Below, piece after piece: positions 45,087-55,163 of a stretch of DNA of 64,000 nucleotides. Position 1 is the stretch's first letter. Each line of letters starts with the position of its first letter. Under the pieces are notes generated by a model. It saw only the letters and a list, made by a program, of their open reading frames with translations, was not told where the DNA came from and did not search any database. Location of the stretch: assembly GCF_028471905.1 (NCBI RefSeq), contig NZ_CP116902.1, positions 2,206,501-2,270,500 on the forward strand, in the 5' to 3' direction. The position numbers and the translations under genes are program-made. This DNA is from Aneurinibacillus uraniidurans (GTDB taxonomy: Bacteria; Bacillota; Bacilli; Aneurinibacillales; Aneurinibacillaceae).

Positions 45087-46193
45087 GTGAAAATTGGGTC
45101 TCACGTTTCGTTTTCAAAGAAAGGATTATTGAATGCGGTAGAGGAAGCAATTAGATATGGCTCCACCTCATTCATGGTATATACAGGTGCGCCACAAAAT
45201 ACGCGCCGCAAACCAATGGAAGAACAATATGTCGACGAAGGGCTAGCCCTGATGCAGAAGCACGGCATTGAGGAGATTGTGGTCCACGCTCCTTACATCA
45301 TTAATCTCGGTTCGTACAAGCCAGATACATTCGAGCTTGCCGTTACCTTTCTCGCTGAAGAAATTCGCCGGGCCGAATACATCGGTGTTCAAAACATTGT
45401 GCTTCACCCCGGCGCTTATACCGATAAAGATGCGGAATACGGAATCAATCGCATTGCGGAAGGGCTAAACGAGGTCCTACATAGCGGCCAGACCGCAAAA
45501 ATCGCGCTTGAGACGATGGCGGGAAAAGGCTCGGAAATCGGTCGCTCATTTGAGGAGCTTGCGGCAATTATCGATAAGGTAAAGCTGAATGATAAACTCT
45601 CGATCTGTTTTGATACATGCCATACGCATGATGCTGGCTATGATATTGTGAACGACTTCGATGGTGTCATGGAGCAATTTGACCGCCTGATCGGTGTTGA
45701 CCGCATTGGTGTTTTCCATCTTAATGACAGCAAAAACTTCCGGGGCGCAGGTAAAGATCGGCATGCGCCGCTCGGTTCTGGCTTGATTGGGTTTGATGCG
45801 ATCCACTACATTGCTCATCATGAGGCTGCCAAAAATAAGCCTGTCATTCTCGAAACACCGTGGATTGGCAAAAACAAAAACGATCAGTCCCCGATGTATG
45901 AAGCCGAAATCGCATTATTGCGCGGAACAATCGAAGAACGATTTGACGGGGCATTTCTCGAAGATGTAGAACGACTGCGCTCATTTTTTGCTCAGGAGGA
46001 TATGGATCGTCGTACGTTCATCGTGCAGAACTGGGAACGCCTACAAGATAAGAAGGCGAAGAAAGAAGACTCTCGTGAGCCGCTCGAATTGTTGTTTGAC
46101 CAGGTTGTTGAAGCCGACGTACTGCCAGGTGCATCTGAAGAAGGAATAAACAAACGCCTGATTGCCTGGCTTTCCGGTATCATCGAAAAATAG
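45087..46193 (+). CDS. nfo: Endonuclease IV-like AP endonuclease with a C-terminal extension (368 aa)
   Basis: TIM-barrel AP endonuclease for base excision repair. The zinc-binding residues are visible in [58 protein letters not shown] and ILETP. The barrel ends near residue 295. The remaining ~70 residues ([19 protein letters not shown] ... [13 protein letters not shown]) are extra compared with the ~297-residue B. subtilis enzyme. The start is GTG behind AAGGAGTG. Monocistronic with a strong terminator. Confidence 0.92.
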   Translation: MKIGSHVSFSKKGLLNAVEEAIRYGSTSFMVYTGAPQNTRRKPMEEQYVDEGLALMQKHGIEEIVVHAPYIINLGSYKPDTFELAVTFLAEEIRRAEYIGVQNIVLHPGAYTDKDAEYGINRIAEGLNEVLHSGQTAKIALETMAGKGSEIGRSFEELAAIIDKVKLNDKLSICFDTCHTHDAGYDIVNDFDGVMEQFDRLIGVDRIGVFHLNDSKNFRGAGKDRHAPLGSGLIGFDAIHYIAHHEAAKNKPVILETPWIGKNKNDQSPMYEAEIALLRGTIEERFDGAFLEDVERLRSFFAQEDMDRRTFIVQNWERLQDKKAKKEDSREPLELLFDQVVEADVLPGASEEGINKRLIAWLSGIIEK

Positions 46194-46211
46194 CAGCCAA
46201 TGCTATATAAT

Positions 46212-46252
46212 AAAGGCCCTGAATGATGAACACCTCATCATCCAGGGCCTTT
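46212..46252. terminator. Terminator of nfo
   Basis: AAAGGCCCTG / CAGGGCCTTT with an inner GATGA/TCATC stem. Confidence 0.8.
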
Positions 46253-46259
46253 CCTGTCT

Positions 46260-46721
46260 TTATTTCACTGCGAGCACAATATCTCCCCGCTTTTTTCCTT
46301 CTACGTACACCGTAAGCACCCAGGTGCCCGCATGTGGAAACAGAAGCGGAACTTTTCCCTGGGCCGCTGCAATCGAGGAAGACATCTCGGTAAGCTTCGC
46401 GGTTCTTTCCGGCAGCTTTTCTCCGGTAGCGGTCTGCACCCCGGAAATTTTAACTATTTTTCCGACCAACTCCTCTTTCTTCCCCCAGAAAAACAGCGTA
46501 TGTTCCCGTTCCTTTCCTACGGTAATAGGTGCTTCGACAATTCCAACATTTCCTTTTTCTCCGCGCATGAAATATTGCGCCTTCCGCACCCGAATCACCC
46601 AGGAAGAAGCATCCCCCTTCTCGATTGTCTCCTTGCCAAGCATTTGTGCTTTCTCTTCAGGCGGTGCCAGAATAAAAGCGACGGCTGCAATAAGTCCAAG
46701 TATGAGTATGATATATCGCAT
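46260..46721 (-). CDS. Hypothetical exported, membrane-anchored protein (153 aa)
   Basis: A short N-terminal hydrophobic helix (residues 3-19, YIILILGLIAAVAFILA) without a lipobox is followed by a hydrophilic domain. This domain ends in a beta-sandwich-like stretch (LLFPHAGTWVLTVYVEGKKRGDIVL), which resembles exported domains in small Bacillus envelope proteins. I do not recognise the family. It ends close to the nfo terminator and is preceded by the YitT-like gene (16 bases), so both may be co-transcribed. Confidence 0.7.
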   Translation of the reverse strand: MRYIILILGLIAAVAFILAPPEEKAQMLGKETIEKGDASSWVIRVRKAQYFMRGEKGNVGIVEAPITVGKEREHTLFFWGKKEELVGKIVKISGVQTATGEKLPERTAKLTEMSSSIAAAQGKVPLLFPHAGTWVLTVYVEGKKRGDIVLAVK

Positions 46722-46736
46722 CGTATCATCCCGCCT

Positions 46737-47621
46737 TTAGTGAATATTTTTCTTTTTAAAGTTCCCCCCTCGTACATCGTTAATCGCACCTACTGCAAGG
46801 AATGCATGTGGATCCGTGTCTTCAATAATGGATTTCAGTTTCGCTTCCTCCAGCCTTGTAATTACACAAAAAATCACTTGTTTACGCTCTCCTGTATAGG
46901 CGCCTTCCCCGTTCAAATACGTAACACCACGCCCGAGACGTGCGAGAAGCGCGTCCCCGATCTCTCTATGCATTTCACTAATAATCCATACCGCACGCGA
47001 TTCATCCAGACCCTGGATGGTAACATCAATCATTTTAAACGCGATATAGTAGGCGATAAGGGAATACATGGCCCGTTCCCAGCCGAACACAAAGCCAGCG
47101 CTTCCGAGAATGAAAATATTAAAAAACATGACCGTTTCACCAACTGATAGCGGAAGCCGTTTATTAAACACAACGGCAACAATCTCGGTTCCATCAAGTG
47201 AGCCCCCGAAACGAATCACCATTCCCACGCCAATTCCAAGAATAATCCCACCAAACACCGCAGCCAGCAGAGGGTCCTCTGTTAGTTCCGGTACCGGGTG
47301 GAGAATGCTGGTGCCAATTGACATAATGACAATTCCGAACAACGTCGACAGCGCAAACGTTTTTCCGATTTGCTTATATCCCATAAACAAGAATGGCAAG
47401 TTCAATACAAATAAGAACACGCCCAACTGCACGTTGGTAAGATGAGACAAAATGATCGAAATCCCGACAATGCCTCCGTCAATGATATTGTTCGGGACAA
47501 GAAAAATCTCTAGTCCAACCGACACGAGTGCGGCTCCGAGAAAAATAAACAGCGCCCGCTTGAGCAAATTCCATTTACTAAGTTTTTTATGAGTCCTTTT
47601 TTCTACTTGTGCGTATTCCAT
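46737..47621 (-). CDS. YitT-family membrane protein with C-terminal DUF2179
   Basis: Five or so hydrophobic segments: LFIFLGAALVSVGLEIFLVP, GGIVGISIILSHL, GIVIMSIGTSI and FGGIILGIGVGMVIRFGGSLDG, the last being diagnostic for the family. They are followed by a soluble ~85-residue DUF2179 domain (VWIISEMHREIGDALL, RGVTYLNGEGAYTGERK, DPHAFLAVGAINDVRGGNF). Widespread in Firmicutes, function poorly known. Cytoplasmic DUF2179 may sense a ligand. Confidence 0.9.
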   Translation of the reverse strand: MEYAQVEKRTHKKLSKWNLLKRALFIFLGAALVSVGLEIFLVPNNIIDGGIVGISIILSHLTNVQLGVFLFVLNLPFLFMGYKQIGKTFALSTLFGIVIMSIGTSILHPVPELTEDPLLAAVFGGIILGIGVGMVIRFGGSLDGTEIVAVVFNKRLPLSVGETVMFFNIFILGSAGFVFGWERAMYSLIAYYIAFKMIDVTIQGLDESRAVWIISEMHREIGDALLARLGRGVTYLNGEGAYTGERKQVIFCVITRLEEAKLKSIIEDTDPHAFLAVGAINDVRGGNFKKKNIH

Positions 47622-47681
47622 ACTATTCCCCCTTTATTTGTAGATATTTTTATTTTATCATATTTATCTATTGTTTTTTAG

Positions 47682-47713
47682 AAAAAAAAGAACTACCGAT
47701 TAGTCGGTAGTTC
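47682..47713 (-). terminator. Terminator of the NlpC/P60 gene
   Basis: GAACTACCGA / TCGGTAGTTC stem with a four-base loop, followed on the minus strand by eight T. Confidence 0.88.
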
Positions 47714-47723
47714 CTGATTTACG

Positions 47724-48458
47724 TTAAAAAACCCGTTTTGCACCATAATACGTATAATTTTTTAAATACCAGTCTAAGTCGTCGACCCGAACGCTTTTGG
47801 TAGCTGCATGCGCCATCTTGTTATCTCCAACATAAATGCCCACATGTGTAATAGTGCCCTTCTTATCAGCATCAAAAAACAGTAAGTCTCCCGGCTCAAG
47901 CGGTGCGTCTGCATCCACAGCCTCTCCTGTGGTAAATTGAGCCTGCGATGTACGCGGAAGCTGTACCCCCATCTCTGCGAATACATAGGAAGTGAACCCG
48001 CTGCAATCAAATCCGTCTGTCGTCGTGCCACCCCACTTGTACGGGGTGCCGAGCAACGGTTCAATAACCCCACTTATTTCGGTAGGATGTGCTGGTTTTT
48101 TCGCTTCTTCTTTTATTGTTGGCTGTGCAGTTGCTACCTTAATTGTTGTTTTTGTGTCCGAGCTGCTTGACGTAACAGAACTAACGCTCGTTTTGCCCAC
48201 TGCTACATAACTAGTTGTAGGTTCCTTGCTGGCGCTTCGACTTGTAGCGACCGTTCTATTAGGAATCTCTAGTACTTGTCCAGCTTTAATCGCATCTGTC
48301 TGCAGGCTATTTTTCTGCTTTAATGCCGCAACTGATACACCGAAGCGCTTACTTATGCTATATAATGTATCGCTTTTTCCAACGGTATAAGGAGCTGCCG
48401 CAACGGGAGATGCGAATGCTATCGATAAAATAAGTCCTAGTGCTATTTGTCTTTTCAT
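47724..48458 (-). CDS. Secreted LysM plus NlpC/P60 peptidoglycan hydrolase (244 aa)
   Basis: Signal peptide to about residue 22 (LILSIAFASPVAAA). One LysM domain (PYTVGKSDTLYSISKRFGVS, about 23-66) binds peptidoglycan, a Ser/Thr-rich linker follows, and then an NlpC/P60 cysteine peptidase (about 125-244) with Cys in GFDCSGFTSYVF, His in THVGIYVG and the third residue in HAATKSV. It cleaves stem peptides in the wall. Monocistronic. The 250 bases upstream hold only AT-rich promoter-like DNA. Confidence 0.93.
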   Translation of the reverse strand: MKRQIALGLILSIAFASPVAAAPYTVGKSDTLYSISKRFGVSVAALKQKNSLQTDAIKAGQVLEIPNRTVATSRSASKEPTTSYVAVGKTSVSSVTSSSSDTKTTIKVATAQPTIKEEAKKPAHPTEISGVIEPLLGTPYKWGGTTTDGFDCSGFTSYVFAEMGVQLPRTSQAQFTTGEAVDADAPLEPGDLLFFDADKKGTITHVGIYVGDNKMAHAATKSVRVDDLDWYLKNYTYYGAKRVF

Positions 48459-48670
48459 ATGTAATCACCGCCCCAAACTGTTTTTCCAATCTGGTACATT
48501 ATTCACAACTTATATATGTATGCATGCATATCATTGCTTATGTTTTTATTTTAACGGGTACTTTCGTCTATGGGTACATTTTTTTTTGAAATATCCCATA
48601 TTTACATCTTAATTCCTATTTTTATTTTCTGTTTTTTTGTGATAAACCTAGAACATTATACCCACAAAAA

Positions 48671-48700
48671 AAAGGCAGGAGATATGTCTCCCCTACCTTT
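48671..48700 (-). terminator. Terminator of the U32 peptidase gene
   Basis: AAAGGCAGGAGA / TCTCC(C)CTACCTTT stem, T-run on the minus strand. Confidence 0.75.
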
Positions 48701-48710
48701 TCTACTACCT

Positions 48711-51191
48711 CTATTTGATAAGCTGTCCGCGTGTGACACCAAGCTGATTCGTCGCCTTTAGCTCGCGCCATACGCTCGTACCGCTCCGTTTCCCGCTCAG
48801 TGCTTCCCGATACAAGCATAAAACGTGCTGTACCTGATCTGCATCTTCCTCCAGGAATTCTACCCGATAACGGCGAACTCCAAGTTCGAGGAAGTTTGGC
48901 AAATATTCAGCCCCTGACTGTTCAATCGCATTGTATACCGTGTTACGACAGCCTACATCGACACGAACTGGATGCGACATCCCAATTCGATCCTGCAGCG
49001 ATACACGGTGGCTTTCACATGGACGTCCGCAGTTCGTATAGTCAGTTCCTTCACTTAAGAAAGTACAATATACGCAGTGCTCAGTATGGAACATCGGCAG
49101 ATGCTGATGAATCACAAGCTCCATTTGACTTGTATCTGCTACCGCTAGCATATCGACCATCTGCTGAATATTTAAGTCATACGAAGGGGTAATCCAAGTC
49201 AGTCCGTTCTCAGCAAACACTTCTACCGCCTTATGATTGGCCACATTTAATGAGAAATCACCAAACAGCGGCAGTTCGACCCCTGCTTGACGATAATATG
49301 AGAGCGCTCCTAGATTGCGCACTAAAATCGCATCTGGCCCTGCTTTTACGATGCTATTTAGCACACCGTTCTCACCTGGCATATGAATGCGCGGCGTCGA
49401 GAGCGCAATGCGTTTGCCGTGATCATGGGCAATCTGCACAGCTTCTGGATAGTCCCGCGTAAATTCAAAATCAGCATATACATACTCCACATCTGCTGCA
49501 GCTGCCGCTCGCACCTGCTCCACTGTGCGACAAAGCGCAACGAGTTCCGGATCATGTTGTGCTGCGTTTGTCTGTGCAACTGCTTGCTGCACACTCGCTT
49601 CTTTACGTGCATACACACGCGGCTTCTGGCGCTGCTCCATCAACTGCTCCACCGCATCCCGACGCATGCGATTCAACTCTTTAACCGGAACAATTACCTC
49701 ACCTGCAAGCTCCATATCAAGCGCGTGCAATTCATAGATCGTCCCGCCAAGTCGACCCCACTGCTCTGCTAGATAATCCTGACTAAGCGGACGCTTCATC
49801 GCTTTTTCCAGGTTCATCTCAGAAGTAACAGTTACGCGGTTTCCGGTATTTTCATCGATCCACTCAGCCGTAAGTGGTGTTCCTTCTTGTCCACGTACAC
49901 TTACGGTCAGCGGGAACAGACGATACGGTTGGTCCGTTTCAAACGTTTTCCGCAGACGGCGATCAAGCTCTGGATCGTTCGTTTTCCAGATCTTGTCCCC
50001 TACCTGTACACGGCGCAGCTTCACATCATTCCGACCCGGTACAATCTCAATTCGGCCTTGTTCGACTTCACCCTCGACCTTGCGCCCGTTTCTACGCAGA
50101 TCGTATACGCGCCCACCTTCTTCTTTCTCCTGCGGGTGGCCCGCATCGAACACGATGCCGTCCCCGCGCTTTAGCGGTGCTTCCAGGTCGCAAAGCACAG
50201 CATCTTTCAACACTTTTTTAACCGTTCCGAGATACACACCCCGGCTTTTTGGAAATGTACCATCGACGAGCTTTTTATTGTTGGTTCCTTCGAGGAATCC
50301 ATGCGTAAAGCCGCGGCTGAAGCTTTGCTGCAATTCCCGCACTTCGCGATCAGACGGCGTGTAGTCTTTCCCTTCAAAGTACGCATCGATGGCGCGGCGA
50401 TATTTGCTCACCACGTTCGCTACGTATTCCGGTGTTTTCATCCGACCTTCAATTTTAAAGGAGCTGACGCCCGCTTCAATTAAGTCTGGAATCAGGTCAA
50501 TCGCCGCCAAATCCTTCGGTGACAGCAAATAAGCAACATTACCCATCTCTTTTTGTTCGCCATCAACCATCAGATCATACGGCAGGCGACATGCCTGCGC
50601 ACATTCTCCTCGGTTCGCAGACCGTCCGCCCCACATCTCGGATGTTAGGCACTGGCCAGAGTAGGATACACAGAGCGCTCCGTGTACGAACACTTCAAGC
50701 GGCGTGTTAGTTTTTCCAGCAATGGTGCGGATTTGCTTCAAATTGTTCTCGCGTCCAAGCACAACAATCTCCATGCCGTACTGTGACGCGAACTCAACCG
50801 CCTCCGGTGATGTAATCGTCATCTGAGTAGAACCGTGAATCGGGAAGTCCGGTGACATCTCCCGAATTGCTTTGACAAGACCGAAGTCCTGCACAATTAC
50901 TGCATCTACCCCTGCATTCATACAGGCATCGACGAGTTCACGTGCGTCTTTCAGCTCGTTCTCAAACACTAAAATATTAAACGTCAAATAGCCTTTTACA
51001 CCATACGTGTGCAAATAAGCCATAATCTCCGGCAAATCATCCACCCGAAAATTATCAGCCCGAGCCCGGGCATTAAATTTTTCCACTCCAAAAAATATCG
51101 CATCGGCGCCATTCACTACGGCAGCCTTCATGCACTCCCAATTACCTGCGGGAGCGAGAAGTTCGACGCTATTTCTCGTAATCGCAGTCAC
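48711..51191 (-). CDS. U32-family peptidase-like protein (826 aa)
   Basis: Two U32 halves. The first begins VELLAPAGNWECMKAAVVNGADAIFFG and contains the cysteine cluster CVSYSGQCLTSEMWGGRSANRGECAQACRLPY (read at residues about 170-205), with four Cys that are conserved in the U32 group involved in RNA hydroxylation. The signature EAGVSSFKIEGRMKTPEYVA follows. The second TIM-barrel-like half includes HTEHCVYCTFLSEG. It is therefore more likely an RlhA/TrhP-like RNA-modifying protein than a true collagenase. GTG start at 51191. The SOS genes lie upstream, but a separate transcript is likely. Confidence 0.85.
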   Translation of the reverse strand: MTAITRNSVELLAPAGNWECMKAAVVNGADAIFFGVEKFNARARADNFRVDDLPEIMAYLHTYGVKGYLTFNILVFENELKDARELVDACMNAGVDAVIVQDFGLVKAIREMSPDFPIHGSTQMTITSPEAVEFASQYGMEIVVLGRENNLKQIRTIAGKTNTPLEVFVHGALCVSYSGQCLTSEMWGGRSANRGECAQACRLPYDLMVDGEQKEMGNVAYLLSPKDLAAIDLIPDLIEAGVSSFKIEGRMKTPEYVANVVSKYRRAIDAYFEGKDYTPSDREVRELQQSFSRGFTHGFLEGTNNKKLVDGTFPKSRGVYLGTVKKVLKDAVLCDLEAPLKRGDGIVFDAGHPQEKEEGGRVYDLRRNGRKVEGEVEQGRIEIVPGRNDVKLRRVQVGDKIWKTNDPELDRRLRKTFETDQPYRLFPLTVSVRGQEGTPLTAEWIDENTGNRVTVTSEMNLEKAMKRPLSQDYLAEQWGRLGGTIYELHALDMELAGEVIVPVKELNRMRRDAVEQLMEQRQKPRVYARKEASVQQAVAQTNAAQHDPELVALCRTVEQVRAAAAADVEYVYADFEFTRDYPEAVQIAHDHGKRIALSTPRIHMPGENGVLNSIVKAGPDAILVRNLGALSYYRQAGVELPLFGDFSLNVANHKAVEVFAENGLTWITPSYDLNIQQMVDMLAVADTSQMELVIHQHLPMFHTEHCVYCTFLSEGTDYTNCGRPCESHRVSLQDRIGMSHPVRVDVGCRNTVYNAIEQSGAEYLPNFLELGVRRYRVEFLEEDADQVQHVLCLYREALSGKRSGTSVWRELKATNQLGVTRGQLIK

Positions 51192-51275
51192 TTTCTGTTC
51201 ATCCTTCCTGCGCGTAAAGTTCTCAAACTCTTACTATACAACGAACCCGATCAGAAAGCGAGTCCCGAGGACTGC

Positions 51276-51932
<657 letters not shown>

Positions 51933-51944
51933 TCATCTACGTAT

Positions 51945-51977
51945 TAAAAAAACCCTCCGGCTAGCAGGAGGGTTTTT
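51945..51977 (-). terminator. Terminator between DUF896 gene and yneB
   Basis: AACCCTCC / GGAGGGTT stem followed on the minus strand by seven T. Confidence 0.85.
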
Positions 51978-51978
51978 G

Positions 51979-52203
51979 TCAATGCTTCGGCTTGTGCTTC
52001 TTCGAAATCGGACCAAGATCTTTCCCGTCTTCATCCACCAGGTGAATCGATTCGAGGTTGACTTGCAAAGATTGGCGTACAGCCTGAATATATTCAGCAC
52101 GAAGCGCTTTCTGCTCCGCCTTCTCGTTATCCGTAAGGCCTGCCGGCGTTTTCGCTTTAGCCGCCAGTTCGTTAATTCGACGAATTTTCTCTTCCGTTAC
52201 CAT
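51979..52203 (-). CDS. DUF896-family small protein, YnzC-like (74 aa)
   Basis: A small helical hairpin protein typical of DUF896: MVTEEKIRRINELAAKAK at the start, then LTDNEKAEQKALRAEYI and a basic end. ATG 52203 is preceded by GAGAGGGG, better than the longer frame at 52227. It follows yneA by 69 bases in the SOS locus; its exact role is unknown. Confidence 0.9.
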   Translation of the reverse strand: MVTEEKIRRINELAAKAKTPAGLTDNEKAEQKALRAEYIQAVRQSLQVNLESIHLVDEDGKDLGPISKKHKPKH

Positions 52204-52272
52204 GCGTGAACCCCTCTCATAAAACATGAGTATTATTATAACACAGTTCTAGCATGGAATAAACGTTCGTAA

Positions 52273-52554
52273 TTACGATTCTAGCGGAACGATCAATACG
52301 TCCCCTGGATGGATAATAGCACTGCTCAACTGATTCTCTTGCTGTATGTAATACATGAGTTCCTGGGTAGACATATGCGCCTGTTCGTTATAACGTTTCG
52401 CAATTTTCCAAAGCGTATCCCCGGCCTGAACGGTAACCTCGATGCCCGCTGGCTTCGTAGACTGGTCGCCCCCGATCGATGCAAATACAAGGCTCGCCGT
52501 GCTGCATACACACATTCCGATGATCATTCCGATCCATAATGACTTCCTGCTCAT
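52273..52554 (-). CDS. yneA: SOS cell-division suppressor, YneA-like (LysM domain)
   Basis: A signal-anchor helix (residues about 6-25, LWIGMIIGMCVCSTASLVFA) and one LysM domain (VTVQAGDTLWKIAKRYNEQA ... HPGDVLIVPL). It is located divergently to lexA with LexA boxes in between, exactly as YneA in B. subtilis, which delays division during DNA damage. ATG 52554 has AGGGG eight to nine bases upstream, better than GTG 52560. Confidence 0.9.
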   Translation of the reverse strand: MSRKSLWIGMIIGMCVCSTASLVFASIGGDQSTKPAGIEVTVQAGDTLWKIAKRYNEQAHMSTQELMYYIQQENQLSSAIIHPGDVLIVPLES

Positions 52555-52634
52555 ATTCACTTCCCCTTCCCGTATGTCTGCTTCTATGATTGATTATATG
52601 CTTGTCCTGTTGTAATAGAACGCCCACCAAAATA

Positions 52635-52731
52635 AGAACGTTCGTTCTGAAATCATAGTAAACCGAACCTGTGTTCTTGTCAACAAAAATTCGAACTTAT
52701 GTTTGTATATAGCGAACAATACTGATATAAT
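52635..52731. promoter_or_regulatory. lexA-yneA divergent SOS control region with three LexA boxes
   Basis: Three Gram-positive LexA (DinR) boxes are visible: 52635-52648 (AGAACGTTCGTTCT), 52664-52677 (CGAACCTGTGTTCT) and 52692-52705 (CGAACTTATGTTTG). The yneA promoter is TTGACA-N17-TACTAT (52683 to 52655, minus strand), with box 2 inside its spacer. The lexA promoter is TTGTAT-N17-TATAAT (52703-52731), with box 3 overlapping the -35 region. Binding of LexA would shut both. Confidence 0.9.
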
Positions 52732-52770
52732 AGGAACAAAATATACCGTGGGGAATGGAGTTGTAAATCT

Positions 52771-53394
52771 ATGAAAAAGCTTTCCAGCCGCCAGCTTGCC
52801 ATCCTGGATTACATAAAGCGCGAAGTCAAAGAAAAAGGATATCCGCCTTCTGTCCGTGAGATCGGAGAAGCCGTTGGGCTTGCTTCCAGCTCAACTGTTC
52901 ACGGTCATCTCGCTCGCCTGGAGAAAAAAGGGCTGATTCGTCGCGATCCGACTAAGCCGCGTGCCATTGAGATTCTAGATGGTGAAAGAGGAGATCTTGA
53001 ACCAATAGGGATTAAGACTGTCACCGTCCCAGTCCTGGGCAAAGTCACAGCAGGTCTGCCTATTACCGCTGTAGAAAATGTAGAAGAGCATTTTGTTCTA
53101 CCGGAGAACATGGTAGGAGCGGATACTGTCTATATGCTGCGCATTCAAGGCGAAAGCATGATAGACGCCGGAATTCTCGATGGCGATTACGTAATCGTCC
53201 GTCAGCAGCAGGTTGCCAATAATGGAGATATTGTTGTGGCGATGACCGAGGAAGACGAAGCAACTGTGAAGCGCTTCTTTAAAGAAAAAAATCACATCCG
53301 CCTTCAACCAGAGAATCAATCCATGGAACCAATTTTACTTCCAGCTGTAACGATTCTTGGCAAAGTTATCGGCGTATACCGCAACATTCACTAA
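52771..53394 (+). CDS. lexA: LexA repressor
   Basis: SOS regulator. N-terminal winged HTH (residues 1-65: [32 protein letters not shown]). The self-cleavage site Ala-Gly lies in [10 protein letters not shown] (near 92), the catalytic Ser in [10 protein letters not shown], and the catalytic Lys in [10 protein letters not shown]. Length 207 is normal. RecA-stimulated autocleavage inactivates it. It controls itself and yneA through three boxes. A strong terminator follows. Confidence 0.97.
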   Translation: MKKLSSRQLAILDYIKREVKEKGYPPSVREIGEAVGLASSSTVHGHLARLEKKGLIRRDPTKPRAIEILDGERGDLEPIGIKTVTVPVLGKVTAGLPITAVENVEEHFVLPENMVGADTVYMLRIQGESMIDAGILDGDYVIVRQQQVANNGDIVVAMTEEDEATVKRFFKEKNHIRLQPENQSMEPILLPAVTILGKVIGVYRNIH

Positions 53395-53401
53395 GCCATA
53401 C

Positions 53402-53456
53402 AAGAAGAAAGAAGACCCGCTGACTTTTAGTAGCCAGTGGGTCTTCTTTCTTCTTA
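53402..53456. terminator. Terminator between lexA and the DUF456 gene
   Basis: AAAGAAGACCC / GGGTCTTCTTT stem, bidirectional between convergent genes. The loop has CTGACTTTTAGTAGCCAG with a short inner stem. Confidence 0.8.
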
Positions 53457-53464
53457 TATACGCG

Positions 53465-53959
53465 TTATAACACAACGATCAGGAACCAGATAATCATAAC
53501 CAGTTGAATGATAATTTTTGCAACGGTGCTGCTTAAAAATCCGAGTACCGTTCCAGTCGCAATTCGCATTGCCAAGGCCCCTTTTCCTCGTACCACCTCA
53601 AGGCCCCAGACCGCAAGAAACGGACCAACCAAAATCGCAAATGGCCCCAGAAAAGCCCCGAGAAGCAGCGGTCCAGCCAATAGGCCGACCGTAGCCACGA
53701 TCATGGACCATTTATCTCCCCCATACTTTTTCAGAAAATACGCGTTCGATAGCAAATCTGCCCCGATCAATAAAGCTGTCAGTACGGTCATCGGAACCCA
53801 GAACGTCCACGTTAACGGTACATGACCGAGCGCAAATTTGTATGTTAAAAATCCAATCCACACAAGCAGTGCATCAGGAATGATCGGGATTATAACACCC
53901 GCCAGGCTTAACAAAAATAACACGCCGATTCCTGTCCAAATTATCGCATCCACAGCCAT
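53465..53959 (-). CDS. DUF456-family membrane protein (164 aa)
   Basis: Almost entirely hydrophobic, four to five membrane helices and the glycine-rich repeat of DUF456 (GPLLLGAFLGPFAILVGPFLAV; IIPIIPDALLVWIGF). Small integral membrane proteins of this type are common and uncharacterised in Bacillales. Single gene. Confidence 0.88.
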   Translation of the reverse strand: MAVDAIIWTGIGVLFLLSLAGVIIPIIPDALLVWIGFLTYKFALGHVPLTWTFWVPMTVLTALLIGADLLSNAYFLKKYGGDKWSMIVATVGLLAGPLLLGAFLGPFAILVGPFLAVWGLEVVRGKGALAMRIATGTVLGFLSSTVAKIIIQLVMIIWFLIVVL

Positions 53960-54067
53960 CCCTCCTTTTTTTATCTTATCATGTTTTTATTTGGTATATG
54001 TTTATGTACGCAGTATTTTAGTACAATTAATTCATAGTATATAAATAAGAATTGTTTATATTAATCC

Positions 54068-54097
54068 TTGACGCCCGATTCCGCTTTTATATATACT
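54068..54097 (+). promoter_or_regulatory. Promoter of the SAM-riboswitch transcript
   Basis: TTGACG, 18-base spacer and TATACT, about 45 bases before the aptamer. Confidence 0.65.
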
Positions 54098-54138
54098 AAT
54101 CATAACGATATCGGTTGAACTTTATATGGTGATCCATT

Positions 54139-54297
54139 TCTTATCAAGAGCGGCGGAGGGAATAGGCCCGATGAAGCCCGGCAACCAGCAATTCTGCAAG
54201 GTGCCACATCCTACAGAACGAGTGGTTCTGACAGATGAGGAAGCGGACTTTTGCATTCACTTGTCCCTTTTCTCCGTACAGAATAGGGATTTTTTTA
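54139..54297 (+). promoter_or_regulatory. SAM-I (S-box) riboswitch with intrinsic terminator
   Basis: Conserved S-box elements in order: TTATCAAGAGCGGCGGAGGG, GGCCCGATGAAGCCCGGCAACC, AAGGTGCCACATCC and GACAGATGAGG. A terminator follows (stem around TCCCTTTTCT / AGAATAGGGA at about 54263-54290, then seven T). SAM binding should end transcription before the hydrolase gene 18 bases downstream. Confidence 0.95.
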
Positions 54298-54315
54298 TTT
54301 CAGGAGGCGACAATT

Positions 54316-55143
54316 ATGGAACGAGTCATTCACATTTCCTACGATAAAATTGAATTAGCGGCCACTGTTCATTATCCAGCGCCCCACACACGCTGCGACC
54401 CGAATAAACGCTGGCCCGCGATTATTATTTGTCACGGATTCGTCGGTAGCCGAATCGGTCAGAACAGACTGTTCGTAGAGGCTGCACGTCGATTTGCTGA
54501 AGAAGGCTATTTCGTGCTCCGGTTTGATTATGCCGGATGTGGGGAAAGCGGCGGGAAATATGGCGACAATACAATGGAATCATTCATTGCCCAAACACGC
54601 CACGTACTCGACTATGTACGAAGTATCGATTGTGTCGACGCCTCGCGCATTACCTTGCTTGGACACAGTCTGGGCGGTGCCGTTGCTCGTCTGACAGCTA
54701 ATCGCGATTCGCGCGTATCTTCTTTAATTTTATGGGCGCCAGTTGCACATCCATTTTATGATATTGTCCGCATTGTCGGCCGTGATGCATATGAAGAAGC
54801 CGAACAAACAGGCACGACGGATCATCTCGGATATGCCCTCCGCCCTGCATTTTTTCATTCACTTGCTCATGTGCAGCCATTAGCTGATACGGCGTCTGTA
54901 TTTTATGGAGATGTATTTGTCGCACACGGCACAAATGATACAGACATTCCGTGCGATTATTGCGGCTTGTATCGTGAATCGCTGCGGCGACGCGCGGCTG
55001 GACGGTGTGACACAAAGCTAATTGACGGAGCGGACCATGTCTTCGCCTCTCTTGCTGGACGACGCGAATTATTCTCAGCTACTTCCGACTGGCTTGCGCA
55101 AGTTGAAGCGCAAAAAAGTGAATGGAGCGACTGGACGATCTAG
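54316..55143 (+). CDS. Alpha/beta-hydrolase under SAM-riboswitch control (275 aa)
   Basis: Alpha/beta-hydrolase fold: IIICHGFVGSRIG (oxyanion region), FDYAGCGESGG, nucleophile elbow LGHSLGGAV (Ser near residue 120), an Asp in HGTNDTDIP and a His in DGADHVFASL. The triad is complete. Cytoplasmic. ATG 54316 is preceded by CAGGAGG; the longer frame would start inside the riboswitch. Control by an S-box ties it to methionine/SAM or sulfur metabolism, perhaps hydrolysis of a thioester or an esterified sulfur metabolite, which is inference. Confidence 0.88.
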   Translation: MERVIHISYDKIELAATVHYPAPHTRCDPNKRWPAIIICHGFVGSRIGQNRLFVEAARRFAEEGYFVLRFDYAGCGESGGKYGDNTMESFIAQTRHVLDYVRSIDCVDASRITLLGHSLGGAVARLTANRDSRVSSLILWAPVAHPFYDIVRIVGRDAYEEAEQTGTTDHLGYALRPAFFHSLAHVQPLADTASVFYGDVFVAHGTNDTDIPCDYCGLYRESLRRRAAGRCDTKLIDGADHVFASLAGRRELFSATSDWLAQVEAQKSEWSDWTI

Positions 55144-55163
55144 CCTCTTTTTGTAGAATCAAC

